A DNA stretch of 64,000 nt from JAPPHA01 sp964291635 (GCA_964291635.2 OZ219890.1:1013283-1077282); one strand, 5' to 3'. Counted from the first letter of the stretch, positions 1 to 9,039 are shown. Translations and numbers: made by a program. Notes: generated by a model from the sequence alone, not told the origin.

Positions 1-93
1 GATCTCGATGTTCGGGACGTGCCCAAGCAGGGCGCGGACCGCGTCCACCGCCGCACTCTCCACCGGCTTCTCTATTTGATGTGGTTTCACCAT
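1..93 (-). CDS. 5' end of an unidentified gene running off the left edge
   Basis: Only the first 31 codons are present, reading MVKPHQIEKP and later LLGHVPNIEI before the window ends. The frame is open to the edge and the codons look coding, but the piece is too short to assign a family. The ATG lies inside an inverted repeat (TTTCACC at 85-91, GGTGAAA at 96-102), so the gene may be controlled at its own start. Function unknown. Confidence 0.35.
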   Translation of the reverse strand, partial: MVKPHQIEKPVESAAVDAVRALLGHVPNIEI

Positions 94-187
94 GCGGTGA
101 AAGTGGCACGATAGGTGAAACTAGGCAAGAGGATTTCGACCAGACACCATTTTCAGCAATCTGCTGATATAGTACCTTTTGGTGAAA
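85..187. promoter_or_regulatory. Cluster of GGTGAAA boxes, candidate operator
   Basis: The heptamer GGTGAAA occurs at 96-102, 114-120 and 181-187. Its complement TTTCACC at 85-91 forms an inverted repeat with the first copy. The last two copies extend to GGTGAAACT. They lie over and upstream of the start of the minus-strand gene at the left edge, as binding sites of an autoregulating repressor would. Operator function is inferred from arrangement only. Confidence 0.35.
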
Positions 188-359
188 CTGTTGCAAACCG
201 GCTGGTCCCGGCGTTGCGGCTGGGCAAGAGGCCGTCCATGCCTCGTTCGGTCTGGGATGGGCGCAGTGGAACCGCCGCGGTGGAGTCATGTCCGACACCA
301 TGATGCACTAACATAGGCGGTGTTAGTGTGCAGACGTGGTGTTACCAATAGTCCGGTCG

Positions 360-866
360 GCAGCTATACGGCTTCCAATCGCCCTATGTGACTGGCGCCC
401 AGACGAAGTCGATTGAAGTCGAGATTGGCAGTCCCGACAGCCTCAGCCGAGGCGCTGCAGGCGTCGGTTAGGGAGCTTGCATTCTTTCGGGCCAGATCCG
501 GGTCACCGCCTGTTTCCGTCGTGCCGACGGACGGGTCATACACATCCGCAAGGCGACCCGGGCGGAGCCTCGTGCTCGACGCAGCCAGCGCGTGACGGCG
601 GTCGCGTTCCCGGACACGTCCGGCACCGGCGATACCCGTATATCCATGGGCCAGCCAGGGCAGTGTCGTCCCGCAGCAGGTCATGGTCGTTGAGGTCCTC
701 GTAACCGGGCGGCGCGGCCATCCCCCTCTGAGCGATAAGGGGTTTCGAGGTGATGCTTGATGCGCCCGGAATCGCGATGTTCGACGAAACAGGCTGTGAC
801 ATGCCCCGTGACGTCGAACAGGTGATCGACTTCACGCGGCAGCAGGGTAACGGCGTCGGAAGTCAT
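360..866 (-). pseudogene. IS1380-family transposase, N-terminal remnant
   Basis: Three minus frames read consecutively resemble the N-terminal third of IS1380 transposases. The first (from 866) has an opening with VDHLFDVTGHVTACFVEHRD. The second contains the family hallmark GYEDLNDHDLLRDD, near 690. The third contains RERDRRHALAASSTRL. At least two frameshifts separate the pieces, and the catalytic DDE region is missing. This is a dead fragment. The assignment rests on remembered family motifs. Confidence 0.6.
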
Positions 867-1199
867 CGGCCGCCGTCGGTTTTCCCGACGATCCGGTGAC
901 GTCTGAGCGCTTCAAATTCCAGTTGCGGCGATGTCACTGCGCCCGCATGGGGTCCGGTTCTCGTGGTGGCGTATGTCGTTGTATTCATTCACCGAAACCA
1001 CAAACTCAGACCTCATGTACGCCTTTGCGTGAGCTATGCGGATTTGGCGCTCTTTCGAATTCTTTTTTTCGGGAGTTCGGGCGAATGTTGCCTGAAGTGT
1101 GGACTCCGGCGGAAGTTTGAAAATTTGGGTGAGCCGGACACCCATACTGAGAGGATTTCCATGAAAAAGGGGGCTGTATCACATTGACTTTTTTGACAC
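867..1199. other. No gene seen
   Basis: Short overlapping ORFs on both strands here have no recognisable domain or ribosome binding site. Base composition is more AT-rich than the flanks after about position 1000, as in non-coding or recently acquired DNA. Confidence 0.4.
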
Positions 1200-2223
1200 C
1201 TAAATTTCGTTCGGTATAAATGCATTGTGGATGTTTCCAAACATGACAAATAGCCATTTGGGCGGAAAGAATTGATGCTCCCAGTTCGGGCCGTGCAATC
1301 CGCCAAATTCAACTAAACCGTCACAGTGAACTTCATGGTAGAAATTCCAATCTATCTTCTTCTGAGTTAGGTGACCTTCCTTAGTGTACTCGACTTGCGG
1401 TATCTTACTATCTGAACGAGTCGCGTAGCAGTGCTCTCCAAGCGAGTGGCGCACAACTTACCTCTGCAATTGGACGTCCGTTCAGAATTACATTCCGCCA
1501 ACGCACGTCAAGGCCTTCGATTATGGTACCGTTCTGGAAAACACTTTCGAATCTGATGCCGTCACTTGTGGGTACTGCGGCAAAGCGGCAACCGAATGCA
1601 TCGTTCGGCGAGCGAAGGCGTTCGAATTCTGCAGAAAAGCGTGTGGATCTGTCAGAAAGACGTCGTTCGAGCCTTTCGATGCCCTTCGAAACGTTCAGGG
1701 TCATGTCCTGAATCTCTCGCATGGTCATTTTCTCGCATCTGTCGGCGCGCCGTACTGGGCAAACCAGTGTCTTCGTGACTCGGTGGGGCGCCGAAAGTGA
1801 ACGTCCGACGCGAAATATGACGACGCCATCATCTTGGTCGGTCGGAACGGCGAACACTTCCAACGCCGGAAGCTGAGGTTCCACGCAATCGCGAAAGATG
1901 AGCTTGAACCGCTCGGCCAATTCCGTACAGCGGGGTACCGGTGCGATCCCGGCTGCTGACGCGGGCTTGGTAGAAGACTCTTCGACGCCCAGAAAGAGGA
2001 AGACGCCATAGGCGTTTGCGAATGCCGTTACTTCCTCAAGTATCTCGTTCTTCGCCTTATCCCCCGGTTCATTGCCGATCTTCCATTGGTCGCGTTTTCC
2101 CTTGGCCGCGGGCAAAGACCGCTTGAACTCGACCCGTTCTCCCTCAGGAAGGGAGGAGGTGACCATGGCGGTGATATCGGCAGGGCAGAACTCGGATGCT
2201 GGCTTGGAATAAAGGTCGGTCAT
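1200..2223 (-). pseudogene. AlbA_2 (Schlafen-type) DNA-binding domain protein, frameshifted
   Basis: From ATG 2223 the frame encodes a protein with an AlbA_2/Schlafen AAA_4-type N-terminus. The landmarks are GERVEFKRSL, then EEVTAFANAYGVFLFLGVEE, the usual 'E-F-K ... A-F-A-N-A-G-G ... G-V-E' pattern. The frame stops at 1408. A second frame (84 codons, 1454-1200) continues with convincing protein sequence (IPQVEYTKEGHLTQ, KIDWNFYHEVHCDG). I read this as one gene of about 340 codons with a single frameshift between 1408 and 1454. Proteins of this class are often transcriptional regulators or nucleic-acid-associated factors in accessory islands. The partner here is unknown. Confidence 0.6.
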
Positions 2224-2295
2224 TGGGGGATCCCGTCAGGAATGCGCGGCATCGCCGGGGAAGGCGACAGAGTACTTGAAGGAATGCCGTTCGAA

Positions 2296-2685
2296 TCACC
2301 CGGTGCTGGGCGCATAGAGATCGAACCGCACCGTGCGATCGGCCCGGAGCGCAATCTCCAGGACCCGGCCGGCGATGGCCTCTCCAGCCAACAGGTTGAG
2401 GGCGTGGTCGAACAGCCGGGTCTGCACGTCAAGGCTCATCAGCCCGTGCGCGACCGTGATGCAGACGAGGCCAGGATGTTGGGGCTCACGCTCCATCAGC
2501 AGCGTGAAATCGGCCCTGTCGTTCGTCACCAGTATGTATCCGTCGGCAACCGCGCGCCGAACCAGAGCCCAGTCCTGCCGCGCCCTCAAGCCGAGCCAGG
2601 TGACGTGCGTCGACAGCGGATACCCCCGCTCTCGCGCGACGACTGCCAAGCTGGGGCTCAGGCATTCGTCGATCAGGAACTTCAC
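2296..2685 (-). CDS. DUF5615 PIN-like toxin candidate
   Basis: 129 residues starting at GTG 2685 with VKFLIDECLSP, the N-terminal signature of DUF5615 PIN-like proteins. Conserved acidic residues follow in the middle (ILVTNDRADF, about residues 51-60), as expected for a PIN-type metal-dependent RNase fold. The start codon overlaps the stop of the upstream DUF433 gene by four bases (GTGA), so the two are translationally coupled. DUF433/DUF5615 pairs are generally treated as type II toxin-antitoxin modules. Activity here is inferred from family and order. Confidence 0.8.
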   Translation of the reverse strand: MKFLIDECLSPSLAVVARERGYPLSTHVTWLGLRARQDWALVRRAVADGYILVTNDRADFTLLMEREPQHPGLVCITVAHGLMSLDVQTRLFDHALNLLAGEAIAGRVLEIALRADRTVRFDLYAPSTG

Positions 2686-3305
2686 CGCGACCCGGACGGC
2701 GTGTCGAAGGCGACCTCGCCGGAGGAGGCCGGAACCCGGGCACGCCAGGCGGGCGCAACGCGGGGACGGCCCCGCCGGGGATAGGCGCGCGCGTAGCAGG
2801 CCGCCGCGTCGACTTGTGCCAACGTAAGCCCGGGCCAAGCGTCGCGGATCGCCTCGACGCTGTCGCCGTTGGCGAGCATCTCGGCGATGTCGTGAGCCGG
2901 AATGCGGGTCCCTTTCACACAGGGCGTGCCGGAAAGTACGGCGTTGTCGGTGACGATCGTCTGTCGTGCACGCTCCAGATGGGACAGCCCTTGCCGTACC
3001 TCCTCCTTCATTGACCGCACGTCGACCGACACGTCGCGCACGCAGGCAGATTCGGCCTCGGGGTGACCGAGCAAATACCGCACCAGCCGACGGCGTCCGT
3101 CGAGGGTTAGGATGGACGTCGTTTCGTGGGCGAGCTTCAGGCTCACGAGGCCATCGCAGTAGACGATGCGGGAGCCGTCGCGGCGCGCGGCGGCTGCGCC
3201 AAGAAGGCCAGTGTCGATGATCCGGTGGACCTGCCTGAGGGGTACGCCTGTGACGCAGGCCGCCTCGTTGGCAGACAATGTTGGGGATGCGGTGGCTGCC
3301 GACAT
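2682..3305 (-). CDS. DUF433 antitoxin with MerR-like HTH
   Basis: The start is ATG 3305, preceded by a strong GGAGGAAGGA ribosome binding site. Longer upstream starts lack one. The product is about 207 residues. The N-terminal part (LSANEAACVTGVPLRQVHRI) looks like a MerR-type winged helix. The C-terminal part (GTPCVKGTRIPAHDIAEML, then TLAQVDAAACYARAYP) is the DUF433 domain, typical of VapB-like antitoxins. It likely binds the downstream DUF5615 protein and represses the operon. The gene appears intact. Confidence 0.82.
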   Translation of the reverse strand: MSAATASPTLSANEAACVTGVPLRQVHRIIDTGLLGAAAARRDGSRIVYCDGLVSLKLAHETTSILTLDGRRRLVRYLLGHPEAESACVRDVSVDVRSMKEEVRQGLSHLERARQTIVTDNAVLSGTPCVKGTRIPAHDIAEMLANGDSVEAIRDAWPGLTLAQVDAAACYARAYPRRGRPRVAPAWRARVPASSGEVAFDTPSGSR

Positions 3306-3399
3306 TAATCCTTCCTCCATTCGGAAAAGAATATAAGGGTGACGCGACCAAAATGCCAGTGAAGACCCGCTACTCATCGGTTCCGGGAGCGCGAGAGCG

Positions 3400-3724
3400 A
3401 AATGGCAAGCATTGCGCAATGCTGCTATTTCGGCGTGGAACCCTGAGTTGCGGTGAAGCGCACAGGCCACGCGGGAGCCTGTCGGCGAGCTCTACCTCCA
3501 GGTACTGAGCACCTGCCGCCAGCCGTCCTCCAGCGCCAGAACCCGCACCGTGTCGGCAGCGCCTTTGCCGCCGCCGACAGGCACAGGCGGCCGAGGGCGT
3601 TGCGCCAGCCGGTGCGCTCGCACAGTTCGCGCGCCAAGGCGTGTCGCGTGAAGCCGCCGGAACGCAAGGCACCGGCGAGCCAGTCAAGCGTCAAAGAATC
3701 GAAATGGCGGAGACCAACCTGCAT
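3400..3724 (-). pseudogene. DUF4338-type transposase, N-terminal fragment
   Basis: From 3724 the minus strand reads MQVGLRHFDSLTLDWLAGAL and then LARELCERTGWRNALGRLCL, the N-terminal region of transposases carrying a DUF4338 (DruA-like) domain. After about 60 residues the homology moves to another frame (GAQYLEVELAD), showing a frameshift. The rest of the element is absent. Further pieces of apparently the same family lie near 16.7 kb and 19.1 kb. Confidence 0.5.
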
Positions 3725-4362
3725 GCCCCCGGCATAAACAATACGGATTACCTATATAAGTGTGGATCATTGAAAGGTCCGGCGCCGGGCGGGCGTCGAG
3801 CATGGGCCGGTCTCCGTGCTGAAGGGTTCAGGAAATCGGCGACGGGTTCAGGCGGGCCGGATCAGCCGAAGCGCTTGTCGATTTGACGACGTGGTGTTCG
3901 CCAGCAACCGTAATGAAGATGCCCTCGGGCATGTGGGCGTCGTTGTCGCGGTTCTTGTGGGCGCGCGGGGACTCCCGAGCGTAAATCGTGGCGGAACTCA
4001 GGTGCCGGCTGCGGGGGGCGAAGGGGCTGCCGCGCAGCCGGCTAGCTTCGCCGGCGTGGTATCGATACGGCTTCCCGAATGCGGACCGTCAGCACTCCGC
4101 TGCACGCAGCAGGACCAACCCGCCGTCCAACGAGGTCGGACCGCCAGCGAAATCTGAGGACACCTTATTGCGGCTTACCGCTTACCGGTGGAAGATCGAG
4201 TGGGGGAAGGGTATCTTCGACCATGGTGGAGTGGCGCCTCGGTTGTAACGCTGGAAAGACACAGGGGAATGAATTGCTGCCCAACCCCAACGACGCACGC
4301 CACCTTTGCCACCACATCCGCACGCCTGAGGGATAAAGCGGGCTAAGATTAATTTCTGACAC
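3725..4362. other. No confident gene
   Basis: Several short ORFs on both strands are unassigned. One minus frame stays open for about 85 codons (roughly 4080 to 3830, containing RAHKNRDNDAHMPEGIFI), which may be the tail of a lost gene, but I cannot name it. No promoter, RNA gene or repeat was recognised. Confidence 0.35.
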
Positions 4363-4395
4363 AAGGGCGGCAACCCGTATCCCGAGGGCAAGCCG

Positions 4396-5145
4396 GTGAA
4401 AGCCGTGATCAGGAAGATCGCCGGCAAGTGGTACGTCACCGTCTGCTACGAGGTCGAGGCTGAGGAGCGTCCCGACACCGGGGTCTCGGCGGGCGTGGAC
4501 ATGAACGTCCGACAGGTGGCGGTGGTGGACACGACCGGAGAGGCGGAGATCGTCGCCGCGCCCGACACGGGCCGGCTTGATGCGAAGATCGGGCGCAACC
4601 AGCGCCGGCTTGCCCGCCAGCGCAAGGGGTCACGGCGGCGCATGAGAACCAGGCTCAGGCTGCAGAGGCTCCAGCGAAAGCGGGCCAACAGGCGCAAGAA
4701 CTGGCACCACCAGGTCAGCCGCCGGATCGCGAACCGGGCAAGCACGGTGTTTGTCGAGAAACTCAACACCCAGGGGATGACCCGATCAGCAAAGGGAACG
4801 CTCGAGAACCCCGGCACGAAGGTGAAGGCCAAGTCCGGTCTCAACCGGGAGATCCTGAGCACCGGCTGGCATGGCATGAAGCAGATGCTCGGTTACAAGT
4901 GCTTGGAACTGAACGAGGTCAACCCTGCATATACCAGCCAGTCGTGCAACGCCTGCGGGTTCACTGATCCGGGAAACCGGAACGACCGGAAGTTCGAATG
5001 CGTGGCGTGCGGCCATGCCGATCACGCGGACCTGAATGCGGCCCGCAACATCTTGACCTCGGGGACTGGGGTGTCTGCACGGCGAGGGGCGTTGGCGCTG
5101 GCCACCCCTGTGACCCGTGAAACTGATCGAAAGCTGGCGGCGTGA
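4396..5145 (+). CDS. tnpB: TnpB / OrfB RNA-guided nuclease, 5'-truncated
   Basis: 249 residues of an IS200/IS605 (IS1341-like) TnpB. The catalytic half is complete: RuvC aspartate in GVDMN (D35), glutamate in FVEKLN (E121), zinc ribbon CNAC (184-187) and CVAC (202-205), and final aspartate in ADLNAARNIL (D212). Full TnpB is about 370-400 residues. The frame upstream closes with TGA at 4357-4359, so the N-terminal recognition lobe is missing. No TnpA lies nearby. It starts at GTG 4396 without a clear ribosome binding site. It is probably a stranded remnant, although a complete RuvC triad is kept. Confidence 0.8.
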   Translation: MKAVIRKIAGKWYVTVCYEVEAEERPDTGVSAGVDMNVRQVAVVDTTGEAEIVAAPDTGRLDAKIGRNQRRLARQRKGSRRRMRTRLRLQRLQRKRANRRKNWHHQVSRRIANRASTVFVEKLNTQGMTRSAKGTLENPGTKVKAKSGLNREILSTGWHGMKQMLGYKCLELNEVNPAYTSQSCNACGFTDPGNRNDRKFECVACGHADHADLNAARNILTSGTGVSARRGALALATPVTRETDRKLAA

Positions 5146-5197
5146 CGCGCCGTCAACCCATCGATATAAGTCCCAATAGGAATTCTCCCATTGAAGA

Positions 5198-5217
5198 CTG
5201 TCTCGTGCACGAGACAG
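5198..5217. repeat. 20-bp perfect palindrome downstream of tnpB
   Basis: The sequence CTGTCTCGTG is followed directly by its exact reverse complement, giving a 20-bp perfect palindrome 53 bp after the tnpB stop. There is no T-run behind it, so it is not a standard terminator. IS605-type ends carry short hairpins, so it could mark the element's right end. It could equally be a binding site for a dimeric protein. Confidence 0.5.
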
Positions 5218-5545
5218 GAGACACAGCTTCGCCGCCCACGCGTCCCGTGGTCCGCCCCGAGCGGCTTCGGTCGAGGGGACGGCCACATGACGGTCCGGGA
5301 CAAGCTCACGCCGCCGCGAACGCGGAGGACGGTCGCTCGCGTGCCGGCGCGGGGCCGCCTGCCAGACATGTCGGAAAACCCGGCGGAAGCATGCGTTCCG
5401 CCGACCGCGGAACCCTTCCCACCGCCACCGATCCACGTCCCCGGGACCGCGACCAACCGGATCCCGCCGTCTCAGGGCAAGCGCCCGGCCATACTTTCCC
5501 CATCGACATCGACGCCGCGAAGGGCCCGCCGCAGCCTCGTTCTGA

Positions 5546-5594
5546 GACTGGTCAGCCTTGGGAGGCTGACCAGTCCTATAATGGGAACGTTCCC
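5546..5594. promoter_or_regulatory. Hairpin, TATAAT and second palindrome in tandem
   Basis: GACTGGTCAGCCT (5546-5558) pairs perfectly over 13 bp with AGGCTGACCAGTC (5563-5575) around a four-base loop. A consensus TATAAT follows at 5577-5582, then the 12-bp perfect palindrome GGGAACGTTCCC (5583-5594). This could be a plus-strand promoter core flanked by operators, or a terminator-like hairpin for the minus-strand genes to the right. No plus-strand gene follows closely. Confidence 0.35.
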
Positions 5595-6006
5595 GTTGTA
5601 CCTTCTTTCCCTTTTCGTGACTTCAACGCGGGATCGCCTTCAGAAGGGTGTCCAAGCCCCGCATTTACTGGCCTATCCGCGATCCGCGCATCCGGCTTAC
5701 TTGTTCGCCGCAATCATTTCGGCATCGAGTGAAGTTCATGGCGAGGCTCCGCGTGTCACCGGCTGTCTGTCCTCGGCGAAATGCCGACGCTCCCCGGCCG
5801 GAACTGGGCCATGGCAGGGATGCCGACCAGGAAGTCCGGCTCACGCCGATGGCCCGTGCAAGCGAAGTGCATGGCCTCGTTCCAGTGGCTGGGCTCCGGA
5901 CCGCTCTTCGTCAGGCAAGCGTGCAGGTCGTCGCTGCCGGGCGGTCATTCCTGCGCCTTCTGCCGCGCGGGCCCGCGCCCTGGATGCCGCACAAGAACGT
6001 TTCCCG
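5595..6006. other. No confident gene
   Basis: The plus-strand ORFs that cross this stretch are shadows of the minus-strand genes to the right. One minus frame contains a protein-like run (PEPSHWNEAMHFACTGHRRE, near 5900-5850) without a start or recognisable family. It may be debris of a lost gene. Confidence 0.3.
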
Positions 6007-7200
6007 TCAGTGCGCCGCCGTGCCAGGGTCCGCGAGCCGCACGTCGAACGACAGGAACCGGTCAAACAGCTCGGTCTTGCGCCACAGCAGTTCGTGCGGA
6101 AGCTCGGTGACGTCGCACTCCACCAGCCCGAACCAACGCAACGGATCGAGCATGTGCCGGGCGAACATCGTCCCCGCCGCAGGCCAGCCCGCCGGCGCAA
6201 CGTCCTCGTCCGGCACGGCGCACAGCGTTGTGAGCGTGCGCGCGTTTCGCCATTCGTCGCCGATTTGGGACAGCGACCACAGAACGACGCCGACATCGCC
6301 TTGCGGCCACCACCCGGGCAGGCCGCGCGGCCGTCCGCTCACGTGCTTCGACAGGTCCATGTGCCAGAACGCCTCGCGGAACAGCAATGCCTGAAGCGCG
6401 CCCCGGGCGCCAGGCTCCAGCATCGCCCGCCCCGCCGGCGTCAGGTCGAACGACAGCGCGGACGCGTCAAGCAGCCTCGCCTTCTCCACGACCCGGCGCA
6501 GCAGGTGCAACTCCCCGACCGCCTGCTCGCGATACGTCTTCCCCGCCCGGAACCGTTCGGCCTCCTCCAGCCCCGGCCAGGACATCAGGGCGCGCAACCG
6601 CGTCACGTCCTTTATCATGAGGTTGTCGTTCGCCCCAATCCACAGCGAGCCCCATCCGTCCGCCTCGCCGAGCAGGACCAGCGCGTTGCGGACGAACGCC
6701 GACCCGGCAAGCTCCGTCTCGGAAAGGTCTTCCGCAAGGCGCACTGCGCCGTCTTCCGCCAGCGGGTCGGCGCCCAGCGCCTCGACGCTTTCCGCATCAA
6801 GCAGCGTCCACACCGGCTCAACGCCGCCTGGCCAGTCGGACGCGTCCAGTCTCGCGACGGCCTTTCCCTCGGCGGGCCGTCCCCTCTGCCCGTCGCGTCC
6901 GAGCTCCGCGATCGGCAGCGTTCGGCCCGCGTTCACCGCATCGCGGAGCCTCTTGCCCGCCTTGAACGACGGCGACTTCGACGCCGCGATCTCCACGGGC
7001 TCCCCTGTCCGCGGATTGCGCCCGGTGCGCGCGCTGCGGCGCCTCGTCGAGAACGTGCCGAACCCGGCAAGCCTGACCGTTTCCTCTCTCGCCAGCGCCT
7101 CGGCGACGGCCTCGAGCACGGCGTCGACGGCGCTCTCGGCGACGGACCTGCCGAGACCCGTCCTGCCCGCCACGCGGCTTGCGATGTCGGACTTCTTCAT
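6007..7200 (-). CDS. HU-type DNA-binding domain fused to a large unknown domain
   Basis: 397 residues from ATG 7200 (MKKSDIASRVAGRTGL), preceded by a G-rich ribosome binding site. Residues 1-90 form a complete HU/IHF domain including the beta-arm signature GFGTFSTRRRSARTGRNPRT. HU proteins normally end here. About 300 further residues follow, with a winged-helix-looking segment (LLRRVVEKARLLDASALSFD, then LTPAGRAML) and a Trp-rich stretch (LPGWWPQGDVGVVLWSLSQI). The C-terminal part faintly resembles regions found in pRiA4b ORF-3-type plasmid proteins; I am not sure of this. The gene lies 73 bp downstream of the TPR gene on the same strand, so the two probably form an operon. Role unknown; a nucleoid-associated regulator is plausible. 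Confidence 0.75.
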   Translation of the reverse strand: MKKSDIASRVAGRTGLGRSVAESAVDAVLEAVAEALAREETVRLAGFGTFSTRRRSARTGRNPRTGEPVEIAASKSPSFKAGKRLRDAVNAGRTLPIAELGRDGQRGRPAEGKAVARLDASDWPGGVEPVWTLLDAESVEALGADPLAEDGAVRLAEDLSETELAGSAFVRNALVLLGEADGWGSLWIGANDNLMIKDVTRLRALMSWPGLEEAERFRAGKTYREQAVGELHLLRRVVEKARLLDASALSFDLTPAGRAMLEPGARGALQALLFREAFWHMDLSKHVSGRPRGLPGWWPQGDVGVVLWSLSQIGDEWRNARTLTTLCAVPDEDVAPAGWPAAGTMFARHMLDPLRWFGLVECDVTELPHELLWRKTELFDRFLSFDVRLADPGTAAH

Positions 7201-7273
7201 CGCCGTGCCCCCCGCAACGGTTCCCCGAAGCCAGGGCGCAGAACATGCGCATCGAGGCAGCCGCGCGTTCCGG

Positions 7274-8305
7274 TCATTCGGTGGTCCGCCCCGGTGCCGG
7301 ATCGCTCGAACGCAGCCAGGGAAGCACGGTCCGTCCATGCCGGTCCGTGCGCTCGGCGACGATCTCCTCGGACAGCCGGTCATCGATCCGTTCCCGGGCG
7401 ACCTCCGCCCTGTCGCAGATGGATGCGCGCCGCGCGGCGTCGCGCTCCCACAAAAGGGCCTCTTCCAGCTGGAGAATGCCGGCCCGCTCCGCCATGACCT
7501 TCGGATGCGTGTGCAGCCATCGCAGGAACGCGACCGCCTCGGGGGTCACATGCCACAGCATGCCGTAGTCCAGCACGTACTCCATCGCGAGGCCCGGACC
7601 GGCCCAGTCGGAGCCGTGCCAGATCGCGCCCGGCAGCGGATGCGGATTGCCGCACAGGACTTCCGCGATGTAGCCGTTCTCGACGAAGCCGCGTCGAATG
7701 CTGGTCGCCGCCTCGACGTGCTGCCCCTGGCGCAGGAGCAGCAGCGCCTTCTCGTAGCGAAGGGGCGGGTACCAGTCCGGCTCCATGTCCGTCTCGAAGA
7801 AGGACATCGCCCTCTCGTCCTCGCCCGCACGCAGAAGCTCCGAACCGATCACCAGGCGGATCCCCTGGTGGTCGTCCGGGTTCCACGCCAGCATCCTCGC
7901 CATCGTCGAGATTCCCTCGTCGCGGCGGCCCGTCCGCACTTGGGAGCGCGCGACGCCGTGCGCCGCGCGCAGGAACGGCCGGTTCTCCTGATGCCGCCAC
8001 GCGACGCGTCCGTCGAACCCGGCCGGCAGCGCCGCCACGCCAATGGCGTATCCGCGCCCGTAGGCTTCCAGGGCGGGCCCGAACTCCCTCCGCTCGTACA
8101 GCGCGTCCCCGACATGCACGTGGCCGTCGATGAACCAGGGATGCCGCCCGACAAGGCTTTCCAGCGCGCGGCGATACGTGTCCCCGTCCAGGCGGCCATT
8201 GTCCCGCCGGTCCAGGGCGCCGTCGAGCTCGTCCACGACATCGTCGTGTCCGGAGGGATGCCGGAACACGGCCCCGCCGTCCTTCAGTTCGACATCGACC
8301 GTCAT
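7274..8305 (-). CDS. TPR-containing protein (ST7-like repeats)
   Basis: 343 residues from ATG 8305. Helical repeats run through the protein. A central NPDDHQGIRLVIGSELLRAG, followed by DERAMSFFETD, matches the 'NP-N-D-N-Q-G-I-R' style repeat seen in ST7-like and other bacterial TPR proteins. A second recognisable stretch is LRYEKALLLLRQGQHVEAAT. No signal peptide or membrane segment is visible, so it is probably a cytoplasmic scaffold. It is the first gene of a two-gene unit with the HU-fusion gene. The specific partner is unknown. Confidence 0.65.
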   Translation of the reverse strand: MTVDVELKDGGAVFRHPSGHDDVVDELDGALDRRDNGRLDGDTYRRALESLVGRHPWFIDGHVHVGDALYERREFGPALEAYGRGYAIGVAALPAGFDGRVAWRHQENRPFLRAAHGVARSQVRTGRRDEGISTMARMLAWNPDDHQGIRLVIGSELLRAGEDERAMSFFETDMEPDWYPPLRYEKALLLLRQGQHVEAATSIRRGFVENGYIAEVLCGNPHPLPGAIWHGSDWAGPGLAMEYVLDYGMLWHVTPEAVAFLRWLHTHPKVMAERAGILQLEEALLWERDAARRASICDRAEVARERIDDRLSEEIVAERTDRHGRTVLPWLRSSDPAPGRTTE

Positions 8306-8450
8306 GGCGCCGCCGATCCGGCGGCGACCGCTTCCGCGGTGTCATGATCGCGGCAAGGGTGCCGGTCGCTGGCCGGACCCCGGATGTCCATGTCTTTCGC
8401 CGTGGCGAGCCTCAGCATTCCGTTCGACCCCATCGAGAAGCACGCACTGA

Positions 8451-8822
8451 ATGTCTATCCGCCCTGACGCGGGGCGCAAGGCCTATCACTTTATCACACT
8501 TAACTCCGGGGCTCCGGTCATTCCGCAGACGACATACAGCGGCTTTCAGAGCTCCGATTTTGAAGAACAGTTGCGATCGCGCGGAACAGAAATGCTCTAT
8601 GTTACGGGACTGCACAGGAATTGCTGTTGCCGTCACACGTCCGGAGATGCGTTTCAATCGGGGTTTGAGCGTGTCTGGGTATCGGATGCACTGCAGTCTT
8701 TCACCGGCGAGGCGCATGGCACCGGACTGGAGAATTTCAAGGCATGGTATTCGACGGATCCCGACAGGCAGTTCAAGATGTCCGAACAGGTTGTCGCTGA
8801 CTGGGGTCAGGAACCCGCCTGA
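8451..8822 (+). pseudogene. Isochorismatase-like cysteine hydrolase, C-terminal half
   Basis: The frame contains TYSGFQSSDFEEQLRSRG and then EMLYVTGLHRNCCCRHTSGD. This is the C-terminal half of isochorismatase/nicotinamidase-type hydrolases, including the 'G-l-a-T-d-x-C-V-x-x-T' catalytic cysteine region in altered form. The N-terminal half with the catalytic Asp and Lys is missing, and the upstream sequence does not restore it in any frame. It is probably a dead remnant. The end (WYSTDPDRQFKMSEQVVADW) fits the family terminus. Confidence 0.6.
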
Positions 8823-8889
8823 ACAAGTGTTGGACTATCATCCGGAAACGGGTTGACCAGCACGCAAACCTGCCTGCCGACACAAAGGC

Positions 8890-9039
8890 CAGATACCGCG
8901 CGCGCCCGGTCTTCTCCAGAAGGCCGTTCGCATCCAGTGGCGCCAACTTGTGTAATCCGCCTTTCGACCCATCGGCAGGGTCGCTGATCGCCAGTATCCA
9001 GTTCTTGCCGTTGATTTCCAACGCCGCGTAAATCGTCAT
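8890..9039 (-). pseudogene. IS110-like transposase N-terminal fragment
   Basis: From ATG 9039 the minus strand reads MTIYAALEINGKNWILAISD followed by KGGLHKLAPLDANGLLEKTG. This resembles the first 50 residues of IS110-type transposases, with the first catalytic-region acidic residue in ALEI rather than the usual GLDV. The homology then fades. It is a short decayed fragment with no partner end in view. Confidence 0.45.

Noticed and set aside
5198..5217. Palindrome as a tnpB terminator
   Set aside because: There is no T-run after it, and the palindrome has no loop.
5191..7497. Plus-strand open frame of 768 codons
   Set aside because: It runs antisense to the HU-fusion gene, is Arg/Pro-rich and has no domain. 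It is a GC-driven shadow frame.
8344..8450. N-terminal half of the isochorismatase
   Set aside because: No frame here shows the catalytic Asp or Lys regions, so the homology starts downstream.
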